From: Micavibrio aeruginosavorus ARL-13
Lineage (GTDB): Bacteria; Pseudomonadota; Alphaproteobacteria; Micavibrionales; Micavibrionaceae
DNA: 64,000 nucleotides
Direction of reading: 5' to 3'
NCBI RefSeq assembly: GCF_000226315.1
Contig: NC_016026.1
Span: 744,001-808,000 of the forward strand
Part shown: piece by piece, positions 9,382 to 18,628 of the stretch
How positions within the stretch are numbered: position 1 is the first letter of the stretch
How the letters are laid out: each line of letters opens with the position of its first letter
Notes under the pieces: generated by a model
The model's database searches: none
Told to the model about the DNA's origin: nothing
Seen by the model: only the letters and a program-made list of their open reading frames with translations
Translations under genes and position numbers: made by a program

Positions 9382-9555
9382 ACAGTCCAGAAGGGATAAG
9401 CGTATTACACAAAAAACGCCCGCCCCAAACCCCGGTTCGGGGGGGGCAGGTGTTCATAATATTTTACGCAGGGCGCGGGGAACATGCAAACCCTGATCCG
9501 CCGATTTCGGCGTTAAACACTTGTCATTCTGCGGTTTTCGATTAGGATTCGGGGG

Positions 9556-10446
9556 ATGATTTCCACATTGCCCGCCCCCTGTTTTCCGTATCGTGGCTTT
9601 GCCCGTGTCGTTCGCCTTGTTTTACTGCTGGGCATGGCCGGCGGCATGATGTCGGCCTGTGTGACGACCAATGTCCGGTCGTTGAAGGTCAGCGGGTCCG
9701 ATTATAACAGCTATCTGGCGCGGGAGTATCAGGCGCTGGCCGGGATGGAGCAGGAGGGCGGGGACCGTGACCTGTCCACCCATTTCGCGCGCAAGGCCTT
9801 TGCCGCGGCAAAAGCCAAGCCGGTCGCGCGGGATATCGTGGATCCCAATATCATCCCCGTATCGCTGACCCCCGATCTGGATCAGGCGGCGATGGCGCTG
9901 GACGAAGCGCTCTCCATCATGCGCGGGATTGGGAATGACAATGCCCTGGCCGTGGCGCAGGTGAGCTTTGATTGCTGGGTCGCGCAATCGGCCATGCGAC
10001 AGGATGTGCTGTCGGTCATTGCCACGCTGCCCTGCCGCGATCAATTCCGAAATGCGATGCAAAGCCTGTCCGGTGACGTGGATCAGGCGGCAGTGCGCAC
10101 CGCCGTGTATTTTGATACCAACAGCATCGTGATCAATGAACAGGCACGTATTGTGCTGATGGATCTGGCCATGGCCATGCGGCACCGCCCGCACTGGACG
10201 TTGGATTTATCTGGCGTCACCGATACCAGCGGGCGCAAGAAGGCCAATCCGTCATTGTCCATGCGCCGCGCCATTGCCGTACGGAATGCGTTAGCGCAAA
10301 TGGGGATTGATCCGGACCGTATTGCGGTCGAGAACGAAGAACATGCCGATACGCTGTTGGGTGATAACGATACAGAGACTGGTGATCATTCCGAAAATCG
10401 TCGCGTGGATATTGTCGCCACGCCATCGTTTGGTTTTACCGGATAA
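9556..10446 (+). CDS. OmpA-family lipoprotein
   Basis: 296 residues with GGGGG immediately before the ATG. A lipoprotein signal ends in MSAC (Cys35). Residues about 190-285 form an OmpA/MotB-type peptidoglycan-binding domain (VYFDTNSIVINEQA, then SLSMRRAIAVRNAL and NRRVDI). It probably anchors the outer membrane to peptidoglycan. It lies between flhA and flbD but on the opposite strand, so a specific flagellar role is only possible. A strong terminator follows. Confidence 0.85.
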   Translation: MISTLPAPCFPYRGFARVVRLVLLLGMAGGMMSACVTTNVRSLKVSGSDYNSYLAREYQALAGMEQEGGDRDLSTHFARKAFAAAKAKPVARDIVDPNIIPVSLTPDLDQAAMALDEALSIMRGIGNDNALAVAQVSFDCWVAQSAMRQDVLSVIATLPCRDQFRNAMQSLSGDVDQAAVRTAVYFDTNSIVINEQARIVLMDLAMAMRHRPHWTLDLSGVTDTSGRKKANPSLSMRRAIAVRNALAQMGIDPDRIAVENEEHADTLLGDNDTETGDHSENRRVDIVATPSFGFTG

Positions 10447-10456
10447 AAAATCCGAT

Positions 10457-10487
10457 AAAAAACGGGGCCGCTGGGCCCCGTTTTTGT
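10457..10487. terminator. bidirectional terminator
   Basis: 7-bp stem CGGGGCC/GGCCCCG (10463-10480), with an A-run before and TTTTT after. It lies between the OmpA-family gene and the convergent small lipoprotein gene. Confidence 0.85.
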
Positions 10488-10505
10488 ATTCAATGCGGCA
10501 CGGAA

Positions 10506-10814
10506 TTACTGTGCAGCGCCTTCTTCAGCAGCCGGAGCTTCAACCGGAGCAGCTTCTTCAGCGGCCGGGGCTTCCATCGCAGGAGCTTCCATAACCGGGG
10601 CTTCCATCACAGGAGCGGTGTTTTCAACGGCTTCCGGTTGCGGCATTTCAATGCCCATTTCAGCGTTGCTCGGCGCAGCGTCAGCAGCCGGAGCGGCTTC
10701 TTCAGTTGCAGCGGCATCAGCCGGAGCAGCGTCTTCTTTTTTGTTGTCGCAAGCGGCCAGAGCCAGGGCCGGCAGGATCATTGCGCTCAGCATCAGGGTA
10801 CGGAAATTGATCAT
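10506..10814 (-). CDS. small Ala/Pro/Glu-rich lipoprotein
   Basis: 102 residues. Signal peptide with lipobox LAAC (Cys22), followed by a low-complexity tail of Ala, Pro and Glu, including repeated MEAP units near residues 70-85. AAGGA lies 9 nt before the ATG. The mature part is acidic and probably unstructured. It lies directly downstream of flbD, 45 bp away, on the same strand. I do not recognise a family and infer no function beyond envelope location. Confidence 0.75.
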   Translation of the reverse strand: MINFRTLMLSAMILPALALAACDNKKEDAAPADAAATEEAAPAADAAPSNAEMGIEMPQPEAVENTAPVMEAPVMEAPAMEAPAAEEAAPVEAPAAEEGAAQ

Positions 10815-10858
10815 GATTATGTATCCTTGTCAGTCGTTTTTGGTTGTTTCTTAGGGGC

Positions 10859-12268
10859 TTATCGCTCCCCGCCGGCGGCGGCCGGGACATCGATCCCCTC
10901 GTCTTTATACTGGTTCAGCTTGTTCCGCAAGGTCCGTATGGAAATACCCAGAATATTGGCGGCATGGGTCCGGTTGCCCAAACAATGATCCAATGTATTC
11001 AATATCATATGGCGTTCCACATCGGCGATGGTTCGGCCCACCAGGGTCTCGACCGCGCCCGGATTCTGGACGTCTGACGGGGCGGATGTGGCCGACGCGC
11101 CCGCGCCGGACACGCCGGACATGGACGGGGCGTTGCCGGGGCTGGCCGCTGGGGATGACCCCAGGCCGCCACCTTCGGGCAGGAAGATGGCTTCGGTTTC
11201 GATTTCGTCGGCCATCGACATCAGCACGGCGCGGTGCATGGTGTTTTCCAGCTCGCGAATATTGCCGCGCCATTTATAGGATTGCAGGGCGCGTTGGGCG
11301 TCCGCCGCGATACGTTTGCGTTCGACGCCATTCTGTTCGGAAAATTTGTCGGCGAAAAACTGAGCCAGTGGCACAATATCGCCCGGGCGTTCACGCAAGG
11401 CGGGCAGGCGGATATTGACGACGTTCAGACGGAAATAAAGATCCTCGCGGAACTCGCCCTTCTTCACGCTGTCTTCCAGATTGCGGTTCGATGTGGCGAT
11501 CAAACGCACATCAACCTTCACCGGGTCGTTGTTACCAATACGGGTGATTTCGCGTTCCTGAATCGCGCGCAGCAATTTGGCCTGCAATGACGGGTGCATC
11601 TCGGTCACTTCGTCCAGCAGCAATGTGCCGCCATGCGCTTCTTCAAATTTGCCAAGGCGGCGGGATGTTGCGCCGGTAAACGCGCCCTTTTCATGGCCGA
11701 ACAATTCGGATTCCAACAATGATTCCGGAATGGCGGCGCAGTTCAGGGCGATGAAGGCGCCGTCCTTGCGTTTGGATTTGTTGTGAATGTAACGCGACAT
11801 CACTTCCTTACCCGTACCGGATTCACCCGTGATCAACACGGTGGCTTCGGAGGGGGCGATTTTGTCGGCCATTTTGACGACGGCCTGCATGACCGCATCA
11901 TTGGCGATCATTGTGTTGTTTTCTTCGGTCACGGCGGACAAAACGGCCGCGATCAATTCCGCATCCGGGGGCAGGGGGATGTATTCCTTCGCCCCATCCT
12001 GAATCGCCTTTACGGCGGCGCGGGCATCGGTGTTGATGCCGCAGGCAACGACGGGCAAATGAATGCGTTCGACTTTCAACGCCTCAACGAACTGGCCGAC
12101 TTTTTGTTTGACGTCGATCATGACCAGATCGGCACCCTTGCCGTTCCGCAACGCGCCGAGGGCTTGCTCGATATCTTCGCAATGGATGACCTTGGCCCCG
12201 CGCTGCAGGGCGATTTTACCCGCCGCGCTGATATAGCCTTCAAGTTGTCCGACAATCATAAGACGCAT
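10859..12268 (-). CDS. flbD: sigma-54-dependent flagellar regulator FlbD
   Basis: 469 residues from the ATG at 12268, which matches the usual FlbD start (MRLMIVG); a GTG 6 nt upstream is also open. The N-terminal receiver-like domain (1-115) is degenerate. The AAA+ domain has GESGTGKE at 148-155, the sigma-54 contact loop GAFTGA at 195-200 and a GGTLLLDE Walker B. The C-terminal Fis-type helix-turn-helix is at about 430-460. FlbD activates late flagellar genes in alphaproteobacteria and represses some early ones. It is downstream of the fliF-motA group and is likely its own cluster's regulator. Confidence 0.93.
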   Translation of the reverse strand: MRLMIVGQLEGYISAAGKIALQRGAKVIHCEDIEQALGALRNGKGADLVMIDVKQKVGQFVEALKVERIHLPVVACGINTDARAAVKAIQDGAKEYIPLPPDAELIAAVLSAVTEENNTMIANDAVMQAVVKMADKIAPSEATVLITGESGTGKEVMSRYIHNKSKRKDGAFIALNCAAIPESLLESELFGHEKGAFTGATSRRLGKFEEAHGGTLLLDEVTEMHPSLQAKLLRAIQEREITRIGNNDPVKVDVRLIATSNRNLEDSVKKGEFREDLYFRLNVVNIRLPALRERPGDIVPLAQFFADKFSEQNGVERKRIAADAQRALQSYKWRGNIRELENTMHRAVLMSMADEIETEAIFLPEGGGLGSSPAASPGNAPSMSGVSGAGASATSAPSDVQNPGAVETLVGRTIADVERHMILNTLDHCLGNRTHAANILGISIRTLRNKLNQYKDEGIDVPAAAGGER

Positions 12269-12373
12269 GTTCACTTAACCCCTTTGAGTCAATGATATTA
12301 GGGCCAAAGATGGGGAAGGAAAAGGGTGAATGGCGTATTTTGCCATAATTTTCACAGCTTTAAGGCTTGATTC

Positions 12374-13249
12374 TCAATCGAAATATTTGATGCGCTCGGT
12401 CGGGGGCAATTCGCTGTTTAACAGCATTTCCAGACGGCGAGGATTGTCCTGACGGGCAATCGACGTCATGGCCAGGGCGATCATGGTTTTGATTGTGGCC
12501 TCGTCATTCGAATTGCGTTCCAGCTTGGCCGCCAGCGGGGCCAGCAAAACCATCCCCAGCACCGCGCCATAAAAGGTTGTGAGCAAGGCCACGGCCATGG
12601 CCGGTCCGATGGCATCCGGGTTATCCAGATCGGCCAACATTTGCACCAAACCGATCAGCGTTCCGATCAGGCCCATGGCCGGGGCAATTTCGGATCCGCG
12701 ACGCAGAATGTTGGCGGAACGGCGGTGGCGTTCGACCAGCGCGTCGATTTCCTGACTCAGCACACGGTCAATGTCATCGGCGTTGTAACCGTCGGTGACC
12801 AACTGTACGGCGCTTTGCAGGAATTTGTCTTTCTTCAGTTCACCTTCGGCCCCGGCCAGAGCCAGCAAACCGCGCTTGCGTGCAATCATGGCCAGATCCA
12901 TCAATTGTTTTGCCATGACGGCAGGCTTCCAGACGCGGCGGAACAGGGAATTTCCCATGACGCCAATGGATTTGCGCAACTCTTCGCCGGTGAAGGAAAT
13001 GCTGGTGGCGGCCACCGTGCCCAGAACAACAATCAGGATGGATGGCAGGTTAAAGAAGCTGGCGTTGCTTTGGCCAATGGCAATTCCCCCGGCGATCAGG
13101 GCCAGCGCGCTGGTGACGCCGATAACAGTGGCCAGATCCAGCTTGCGGCGGGGTGGGGTGATGCTGAGCACCACATCCGGACCACCCGCAGCCCCGGATG
13201 AATCATCGGAGCTTTGTGCGGCACGCAGTTGGGATGCATCACTGGTCAT
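12374..13249 (-). CDS. motA: MotA/PomA-type flagellar stator protein
   Basis: 291 residues. After a 35-residue polar N-terminus come membrane helices at about 38-58, 66-85, 190-212 and 222-245. The core GSEIAPAMGLIGTLIGLVQM and the C-terminal NPRRLEMLLNSELPPTER fit the MotA/PomA stator family. It forms the ion channel with MotB, which is not visible in the window. The coupling ion (proton or sodium) cannot be decided from sequence alone. It starts 31 bp after fliN on the same strand. Confidence 0.9.
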   Translation of the reverse strand: MTSDASQLRAAQSSDDSSGAAGGPDVVLSITPPRRKLDLATVIGVTSALALIAGGIAIGQSNASFFNLPSILIVVLGTVAATSISFTGEELRKSIGVMGNSLFRRVWKPAVMAKQLMDLAMIARKRGLLALAGAEGELKKDKFLQSAVQLVTDGYNADDIDRVLSQEIDALVERHRRSANILRRGSEIAPAMGLIGTLIGLVQMLADLDNPDAIGPAMAVALLTTFYGAVLGMVLLAPLAAKLERNSNDEATIKTMIALAMTSIARQDNPRRLEMLLNSELPPTERIKYFD

Positions 13250-13280
13250 ACAGTTTTACCAAAAAGAATGGGGCAGAGTA

Positions 13281-13640
13281 TTAGTTGCGATCCGATTTGA
13301 CAATCTCGGTCATGGTCACGCCCAGCTTGTCCTCGACCACGACGACCTCGCCGCGGGCGACCAGGCGGTTGTTGACGTAGATGTCGATGGCTTCGCCAAC
13401 CTTGCGGTCCAGTTCAACCACCGCACCCCGGCCCAGTTTCAGCAACTGGCTGACCTGCATGGTGGAACGGCCCAGAACGGCGGAAATTTGCACTGGAATA
13501 TCATAGATAGCGGTCACATCGCCGGCCATGGGTTCGCCGTATTCGTAATCCTTCTCGTCGCTTTCGGGCAGACCGACGGATTCGATTTCGTTCAGGTTCA
13601 TCCCTGATTTGGCTTTTGTATCCTGATTATCGTCCGTCAT
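13281..13640 (-). CDS. fliN: flagellar motor switch protein FliN
   Basis: 119 residues. A polar N-terminus is followed by a SpoA/FliN domain (about 45-118: PVQISAVLGRSTMQVSQLLK, then VNNRLVARGEVVVVEDKLGV). FliN forms the base of the C-ring and binds FliH for export. It follows fliH by 15 bp in the same operon. FliM is not in the window. Confidence 0.93.
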   Translation of the reverse strand: MTDDNQDTKAKSGMNLNEIESVGLPESDEKDYEYGEPMAGDVTAIYDIPVQISAVLGRSTMQVSQLLKLGRGAVVELDRKVGEAIDIYVNNRLVARGEVVVVEDKLGVTMTEIVKSDRN

Positions 13641-13655
13641 GGGGACTTCTCCAGC

Positions 13656-14393
13656 TTATTGGCTTTGATCGGATGCGGGGGATTCAGTTACGGAAATCAC
13701 CGCATTGTGAATATTCTGTTCACTATTATCGGTCAGGTTGGCCCGGTCTGCAAGGACCTGTTCAATTTGGGCGCTAATCTGTTCGGCCAGATGCTGGGGA
13801 TCGCGCACGGCGGTGCCGTTGGCCCACCCCATCCGGCATTGTCCGGCGGCCAGCGACGGGTGGCTGCGCACGGTGCAGCGGGCCCCCTGGCCGCTGTCGC
13901 GCAAAATCGAATCAATATGCTGGCGAATCGCATCGACGTAAGATTCGGGTACTTCGATCACGATTTCCGGCATATCGCGTACCGTTTCCAGTACATTTTC
14001 GATCATGATTTTCACGTCATTCAGACCCGCCTGTTCATTCAACGACGGGAAACAGCGTTTAAAAATGGCGTGGGCCAGTTGCACTGCTTCTTCTTCAAAC
14101 GTGTTGTAACGCATGGCTTCGGCGCGGAAGAGCAGGTCGAAATGATCGCGGATGCTGTTCAGCGTCATTGAAACGTCTTTTTCAATGCTGCCCAGCGTTT
14201 CGTTGATACCGTCCTTACGCCCTTGCTCCATGGCCGCGCGGGTGGCCTTGGCTAATTCTTCTTCGCTGAATGTCGGGGGCGGGGGCGGTTCGTCGGGTGC
14301 AAGGACCTCTTCCTCTTCCGCCGCATCGAATTTGTTGCGGTCGAACAGGAATTTTCGGACGTCTTTCGGCGATGCTGTATTCTTATCACTCAT
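13656..14393 (-). CDS. fliH: flagellar export regulator FliH
   Basis: 245 residues. The N-terminus has the conserved start KFLFDRNKFD, then a Pro-rich acidic linker, a helical stretch (about 50-100) and a C-terminal domain of FliH/YscL type with EEAVQLAHAIFKRCFPSL. FliH regulates the FliI ATPase and docks it to the C-ring through FliN. It lies between fliG and fliN with short gaps. A rather diverged family, so context adds weight. Confidence 0.85.
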   Translation of the reverse strand: MSDKNTASPKDVRKFLFDRNKFDAAEEEEVLAPDEPPPPPTFSEEELAKATRAAMEQGRKDGINETLGSIEKDVSMTLNSIRDHFDLLFRAEAMRYNTFEEEAVQLAHAIFKRCFPSLNEQAGLNDVKIMIENVLETVRDMPEIVIEVPESYVDAIRQHIDSILRDSGQGARCTVRSHPSLAAGQCRMGWANGTAVRDPQHLAEQISAQIEQVLADRANLTDNSEQNIHNAVISVTESPASDQSQ

Positions 14394-14414
14394 ATTTTAA
14401 CGCCGTTCCGAACT

Positions 14415-15431
14415 TTAGTAGATCAGCTCGTCTTCCTCGTTGCCGCTGGCAATCACGATCTCGCCACGGGCTTCCAGATCCTTGGTCACATTGACCACGT
14501 ATTGTTGCGATTCCTCGACTTCTTTCAGGCGAACAGGGCCCATAGCGCCCATGTCTTCCTTCATAATCTTGGCCGCACGTTCCGACATGTTAGAGAAGAA
14601 CAGATCGCGCAAAGATTCCGTCGCACCTTTGAGGGCGAGGGGCAGTTTGTCCTTGTCCACGGCGCGAATAATGGTCTGGATCGCCGCCGGATCCAGCTTG
14701 GCCAGATCTTCGAACGTGAACATCAGGCTGCGGATCTTCTCGGCCGATTCCGGTGTGATGCGTTCCAGTTCTTCCATGAAGCGGGTTTCGACCGAACGGT
14801 CGAGGTTGTTGAAAATCTCGGCCATGACTTCGTGGCTGTCGCGGCGCTGGGTGCGGGACAGGTTGGCCATGAATTCGGTGCGCAGGGTCTTTTCAACGTC
14901 TTCCAGAACTTCCTTCTGCACCGCTTCCATACGCAACATGCGATGGATAACCTCCATCACGAAGTTTTCGGGCAGCAAAGCCATAACGCGCGCGGCGTGG
15001 TCCGGTGTCACCTTGGACAATACGACAGCAACGGTTTGCGGATATTCTTTTTGCAGGAAGTTGGCGAGGATTTCCTCGTTCACGTTGCCCAGTTTTTCCC
15101 ACATGGTTCGACCGGCGGGACCGCGGATCTCTTCCATGATCTGGCTGACTTTTTCTTTACCCAGAACTTTGGTCAGCAGGCGTTCGGTGGAATCCATCGT
15201 GCCGACCAGGTTGTTGGTCGAGCTCATTTGTTCCGCGAAATCGATAAACAGGCGTTCGACGACGTTGGCGCTGACCTTGCCCAGGTTCGCCATGGTCTGG
15301 GAGATTTCCATGATCTCCTCGTCATCCATATGCTCGAAAATCCGGGCGGTATGTTCCTCACCCAGAGCCAGCATGAAGATGGCGGCTTTTTCGGCACCAG
15401 TCAGGGTGCGATAATCCTCACGTACACGCAT
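14415..15431 (-). CDS. fliG: flagellar motor switch protein FliG
   Basis: 338 residues, normal length. The three FliG domains are present. The N-terminal region ([20 protein letters not shown]) contacts FliF. The middle domain carries KEYPQ in place of the usual EHPQ. The C-terminal domain (about 225-335) has the charged torque helix near [12 protein letters not shown]. FliG transmits torque from the stator. It follows fliF by 23 bp. Confidence 0.96.
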   Translation of the reverse strand: MRVREDYRTLTGAEKAAIFMLALGEEHTARIFEHMDDEEIMEISQTMANLGKVSANVVERLFIDFAEQMSSTNNLVGTMDSTERLLTKVLGKEKVSQIMEEIRGPAGRTMWEKLGNVNEEILANFLQKEYPQTVAVVLSKVTPDHAARVMALLPENFVMEVIHRMLRMEAVQKEVLEDVEKTLRTEFMANLSRTQRRDSHEVMAEIFNNLDRSVETRFMEELERITPESAEKIRSLMFTFEDLAKLDPAAIQTIIRAVDKDKLPLALKGATESLRDLFFSNMSERAAKIMKEDMGAMGPVRLKEVEESQQYVVNVTKDLEARGEIVIASGNEEDELIY

Positions 15432-15454
15432 CGTGCGCTCGTTCCCTTTTTATC

Positions 15455-17098
15455 TTAGCTTTCCTGGCTCATCCAGCTCCGAATGACGGAGACGGTTTCA
15501 GCAGGGTAGGTGGATACAATATCTTCGACCTTGCGGACGGAGGAGGCTTTAACTTTACCCTCGACCTGTTTCATGTCGATCAGGCTGTCTTCTTCCTCGG
15601 TTTCCGGCGGGCTGAATTGTTCGCCGCCCGGACCGGTCAGGGCCGGTGTCGGTGCGCGTGCGGACAGCAGGGTTTGCTGGTCGCCTTCATCTTCATCGGC
15701 ATTCAGTCCCTCGGTCGCCAACAGACGGCCCACCATCGGCTGCAGAACCAGCAGAACGACCAGAATGACCATGATCGCCACGGTGATAATTTCGGCGGCG
15801 CGCAGGATGTCGCTGCGTTCAAAACCGAACAGCAGGTTGGACGTATCTTCGATCCCCAGATCCATATCGGCGAATTGCATGTTGACGATTTCAACCGTAT
15901 CGCCACGTTTTTCATCATACCCGATCGCGGAGCGTACCAGCTGGCGAATTTGTTCCAGTTCCTGTTCACTGCGCGGTTGGTATGTTTTGTTACCCTCGGC
16001 ATCGGTGGCATAGGTGCCATCAACCAGAACGGCCACGGACAGGCGTTTCACTTCGCCGACTTCGCTGACGCGGTTGCGGACGGTTTTGCTGATTTCGAAG
16101 TTGGTGGTTTCCTCAACGCGGGACCCTTCGGCCGAGCTGCCCGGTTCACCCAGCAGATCGCCGGAAATACCCGGCAGGTTGTTTTGAACGGACACATCTT
16201 GCGGTGCGGATTCTTTTTCTGAATTCAGTTCTTCAACCGTTTGAACGGAGCGGGCAACCTGGCTTTCCGGGTCAAAGACCTCTTCGCTGGTCGTGACGCG
16301 GTCGAAATTCAGTTCGGCGGTGACCGTGGCACGCACGCGGCCATAACCAACCGTGCGGCCAATGATGTCTTCAACCGACTGCGTCAGGCGCGTTTCGTAT
16401 GCGCGGCGCATTTCTTCCGCTTTCATCGCCATCAGGCTGGTATCCTGTTCGCCACCGCGCGCCAGCAGGTTCCCCTGGCTGTCAATCACGGATACGCTGT
16501 CGGCTTTCATGTTGGGTACAGCGGACGCAACAAGCGATTGGATCGACATAATTTGTTCGCGTTCCAGGCGGGCACCCTGGTTCAGTTGGATAAACACGCT
16601 GGCGCTGGCCGGGCGGTTTTCGCGGCTGAACAATTCACGTTGCGGCAAAACCAAATGAACGCGGGCGGCCTTGATGGGGCCGAGCGAGCCGATGGTGCGC
16701 GCCAGTTCGCCTTCCAGTGCGCGAACCTGATTGATGTTCTGGATGAAGTTCGTGGTGCCAAAGCCCGATTGTTTATCGAACAATTCGTAACCCATCGATC
16801 CGCCATTGGGCAGGCCAGCTTCGGCCAGCAACATACGGGCGCGACCCACTTCACTTTCGGGGACCATGATGCGCGTGCCATCGGGGGACACATCGTAGCG
16901 GATTTGGGATTCTTCCAGCTTTGCGGCGACGGATGCGGAATCCGTGGATGACAAATCGCTGTACAGTAATTTCAGCGACGGCGTGGATACGCGCATCGAC
17001 ACGAAAATGAAAAAGATCAAAAGCGTCACCAGCACGCCACCCATGATGCCGAGGCGGGCGGGGCCGAGCTGTCGCAATGTATCCATAAAGCTGTTCAC
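15455..17098 (-). CDS. fliF: flagellar MS-ring protein FliF
   Basis: 547 residues. Membrane helix at about 15-35, YscJ/FliF ring-building motifs (SLKLLYSDLSSTD, then GSMGYELFDKQSGFGTTNF), the long periplasmic region, a second helix at about 448-468 and a C-terminal cytoplasmic tail that binds FliG. FliF forms the MS ring, the first structure of the basal body. It is the first gene of the fliF-fliG-fliH-fliN-motA run and is preceded by an AT-rich region of 700 bp. Confidence 0.96.
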   Translation of the reverse strand: MNSFMDTLRQLGPARLGIMGGVLVTLLIFFIFVSMRVSTPSLKLLYSDLSSTDSASVAAKLEESQIRYDVSPDGTRIMVPESEVGRARMLLAEAGLPNGGSMGYELFDKQSGFGTTNFIQNINQVRALEGELARTIGSLGPIKAARVHLVLPQRELFSRENRPASASVFIQLNQGARLEREQIMSIQSLVASAVPNMKADSVSVIDSQGNLLARGGEQDTSLMAMKAEEMRRAYETRLTQSVEDIIGRTVGYGRVRATVTAELNFDRVTTSEEVFDPESQVARSVQTVEELNSEKESAPQDVSVQNNLPGISGDLLGEPGSSAEGSRVEETTNFEISKTVRNRVSEVGEVKRLSVAVLVDGTYATDAEGNKTYQPRSEQELEQIRQLVRSAIGYDEKRGDTVEIVNMQFADMDLGIEDTSNLLFGFERSDILRAAEIITVAIMVILVVLLVLQPMVGRLLATEGLNADEDEGDQQTLLSARAPTPALTGPGGEQFSPPETEEEDSLIDMKQVEGKVKASSVRKVEDIVSTYPAETVSVIRSWMSQES

Positions 17099-17798
17099 GT
17101 CTGCAATCCTGACAGTAGCGTTAAAGCGGTTGAGCGCGGTGTTGTTTTTAAGTCAAACCGCACGGACGCGCGGCGCAGAAAACGAGGGTTTCTCATATCA
17201 AAGGTACCCGAGAATAGGGGGCCGCGCAAATGCGAACCGCATCGTAAAAATTATAGCGCGTTTCGGGCCCCATTGCCACGTATGCGGGCCTGTTCTGCAG
17301 GGGCTATCCCTTTGAGTTTTCTGGCTCTGTGTGCTGTTTCTCACGCCAAATCTGTTGAAATTCCAGTAATGGCTTGATTTCAAGTAATATTATGCGCTCG
17401 TTTTGTTTAATCTTTGTTGAATCTGTTCATTGTTACCGGAATGTTTCATTTAAGTTAATTGGCCTATCGCAAGTATAGTTTTTAAGTTGTGTAGTATAAT
17501 TGGCTCTTTTTGGTGCGGTTTATTCACAGTAATCGGGTGTATTATTTAATAAAACTTGGTGGTTTAGTTTTTTCGAATATTTAAATGGTGTGGGTTTTTC
17601 CTTATGATCGGGGCGAATATTGACTGCATACATGGGTGAATATGCGCATTTTCTTGACAGCGGATGTGAAATTGCGGTAGCATGGTATCTAGGTAGTATA
17701 CCAGAAGTGTGACCGCGCGCCGCGTAAGTTTAAAACGGTGCATCCGGGTGGGGACCCGGGATGGCACACCAAACAGAGGGTATACGGGTCAGGAAGGA
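17099..17798. other. AT-rich intergenic region between fliF and the FlaG-like gene
   Basis: 700 bp between two divergent flagellar genes. From about 17370 to 17640 it is strikingly AT-rich compared with the rest of the window. It holds no convincing reading frame on either strand. It carries a TTGACA promoter candidate and a small inverted repeat near its right end. It presumably contains promoters for both flanking genes. Confidence 0.7.
17654..17703 (+). promoter_or_regulatory. candidate promoter with inverted repeat, FlaG-like gene
   Basis: TTGACA at 17654-17659 and TAGCAT at 17678-17683 are separated by 18 bp. Just downstream is the inverted repeat TGGTAT-N9-ATACCA (17683-17703), which overlaps the expected start site and could be an operator. 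The coding start is at 17799. Confidence 0.4.
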
Positions 17799-18275
17799 AT
17801 GATTGAAGCAGTGAACTCAGTGCTGTCTAACGCGCCGCTGATTCGGGGAAGCACCGAACAGCAGAGCACGTCGCGCACGCAAGCTGCGAACCCTGACAAG
17901 GTTCAAGTGGTGGCGCAGGCCCCCTATATCAGCCCCTATGTCCATGTTGATGTGAATCACGACAAGGCTGTCTTGCAATTGCGTGACCCGGACACGGGTG
18001 ACGTTGTTCGTCAAATCCCGTCCGAGCCGATGCTGGATGCGATGCGCCGCCAGGATGCAACGCTGGAAGCGCGCCGTATGGCCCAGGCTGAAGAATCCGC
18101 CCGCGAAACCCGGGTGCAGCAGGTGTCCCAGCCGGTCCAGCAAGTGCAGGTTCAGCAGCCCGCGCCGCAAACACAGGCCCCGACGCCAACCCAGCAACAA
18201 TTTGCCGCGTTTGCCAGTGCCGCAAACTTTGCGGCCGCCAGCCAGCCAACAACAACGGTGAGCGTTCTCGCGTAA
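17799..18275 (+). CDS. flaG: FlaG-family protein
   Basis: 158 residues from the ATG at 17799, preceded by AGGAAGGA. The segment YVHVDVNHDKAVLQLRDPDTG with VVRQIPSE (about 40-70) matches the core of the FlaG family, where a TGEVIRQIPSE-like motif is typical. The C-terminal half is Gln/Ala/Pro-rich and probably disordered. FlaG proteins influence filament length and are found near flagellin genes. A terminator follows. The gene is isolated on the plus strand within the flagellar region. Confidence 0.72.
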   Translation: MIEAVNSVLSNAPLIRGSTEQQSTSRTQAANPDKVQVVAQAPYISPYVHVDVNHDKAVLQLRDPDTGDVVRQIPSEPMLDAMRRQDATLEARRMAQAEESARETRVQQVSQPVQQVQVQQPAPQTQAPTPTQQQFAAFASAANFAAASQPTTTVSVLA

Positions 18276-18308
18276 CATCTTGAGCAGGTGGAGAAAACTG
18301 AAAACAAG

Positions 18309-18334
18309 GCGACCGATCATCCGGTCGCTTTTTT
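18309..18334 (+). terminator. terminator of the FlaG-like gene
   Basis: 7-bp stem GCGACCG/CGGTCGC (18309-18328) followed by TTTTTTG. It starts 34 bp after the stop codon. Confidence 0.85.
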
Positions 18335-18437
18335 GTTTGCGTTTTATAAATCCGGGGCGGATCGTATTGAATATTGTGGTGGTAAAAACCACGAATAAGC
18401 AGAAATCTTTCAGCCCAACCCTACGTCCCAGCCATCC

Positions 18438-18505
18438 GTCATTGCCCGGTTTATCCGGGCAATCCATGGGCTGGTATGGATCACCCGGATAAACCGGGTG
18501 ATGAC
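18438..18505. repeat. paired-hairpin palindromic element
   Basis: 68 bp, starting GTC and ending GAC. Hairpins ATTGCCCGG/CCGGGCAAT and TCACCCGG/CCGGGTGA face each other across a linker that starts CCATGGGCTGG and ends GTATGGA. Stem sequences differ from other copies but pairing is kept, as expected if structure is what is conserved. Confidence 0.8.
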
Positions 18506-18525
18506 GACTTCTGGATGGCCGCCTT

Positions 18526-18560
18526 CTCATTCGTGTTTATTCGTGTCCATTCGTGGTCCA
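18526..18560. repeat. dispersed CACGAAT-type repeat
   Basis: ATTCGTG units spaced about 10-11 bp apart. Related copies are at 19683-19703, 22051-22092 and 22139-22163, and a variant is at 39011-39040. Confidence 0.55.
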
Positions 18561-18565
18561 AAAAA

Positions 18566-18606
18566 CAAAAAACCCCCGGCGCGTCTTCCGCATCCGGGGA
18601 TTTTTA
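18566..18606. terminator. terminator downstream of flaF
   Basis: Stem CCCCGG/CCGGGG (18574-18599) with a 14-nt loop, flanked by A-runs and T-runs on both sides. It lies 23 bp past the flaF stop. Confidence 0.7.
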
Positions 18607-18628
18607 AAAATTGTGGGGCAGGGCGGTG

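Larger units (their letters stand above)
18276..18628. other. intergenic repeat-rich region
   Basis: Non-coding. It holds the FlaG-gene terminator, a paired-hairpin element, a copy of the CACGAAT-type repeat near 18526-18560 and the flaF terminator. No gene is seen. Confidence 0.75.

Noticed and set aside
17295-17311. Possible sigma-54 site upstream of fliF (GG and GC 10 bp apart).
   Set aside because: Only about six of ten consensus positions match, and the leader would be near 190 nt.
17564-17767. 67-residue minus-strand frame in the AT-rich region.
   Set aside because: No ribosome site or recognisable features, and it overlaps the promoter region of the FlaG-like gene.
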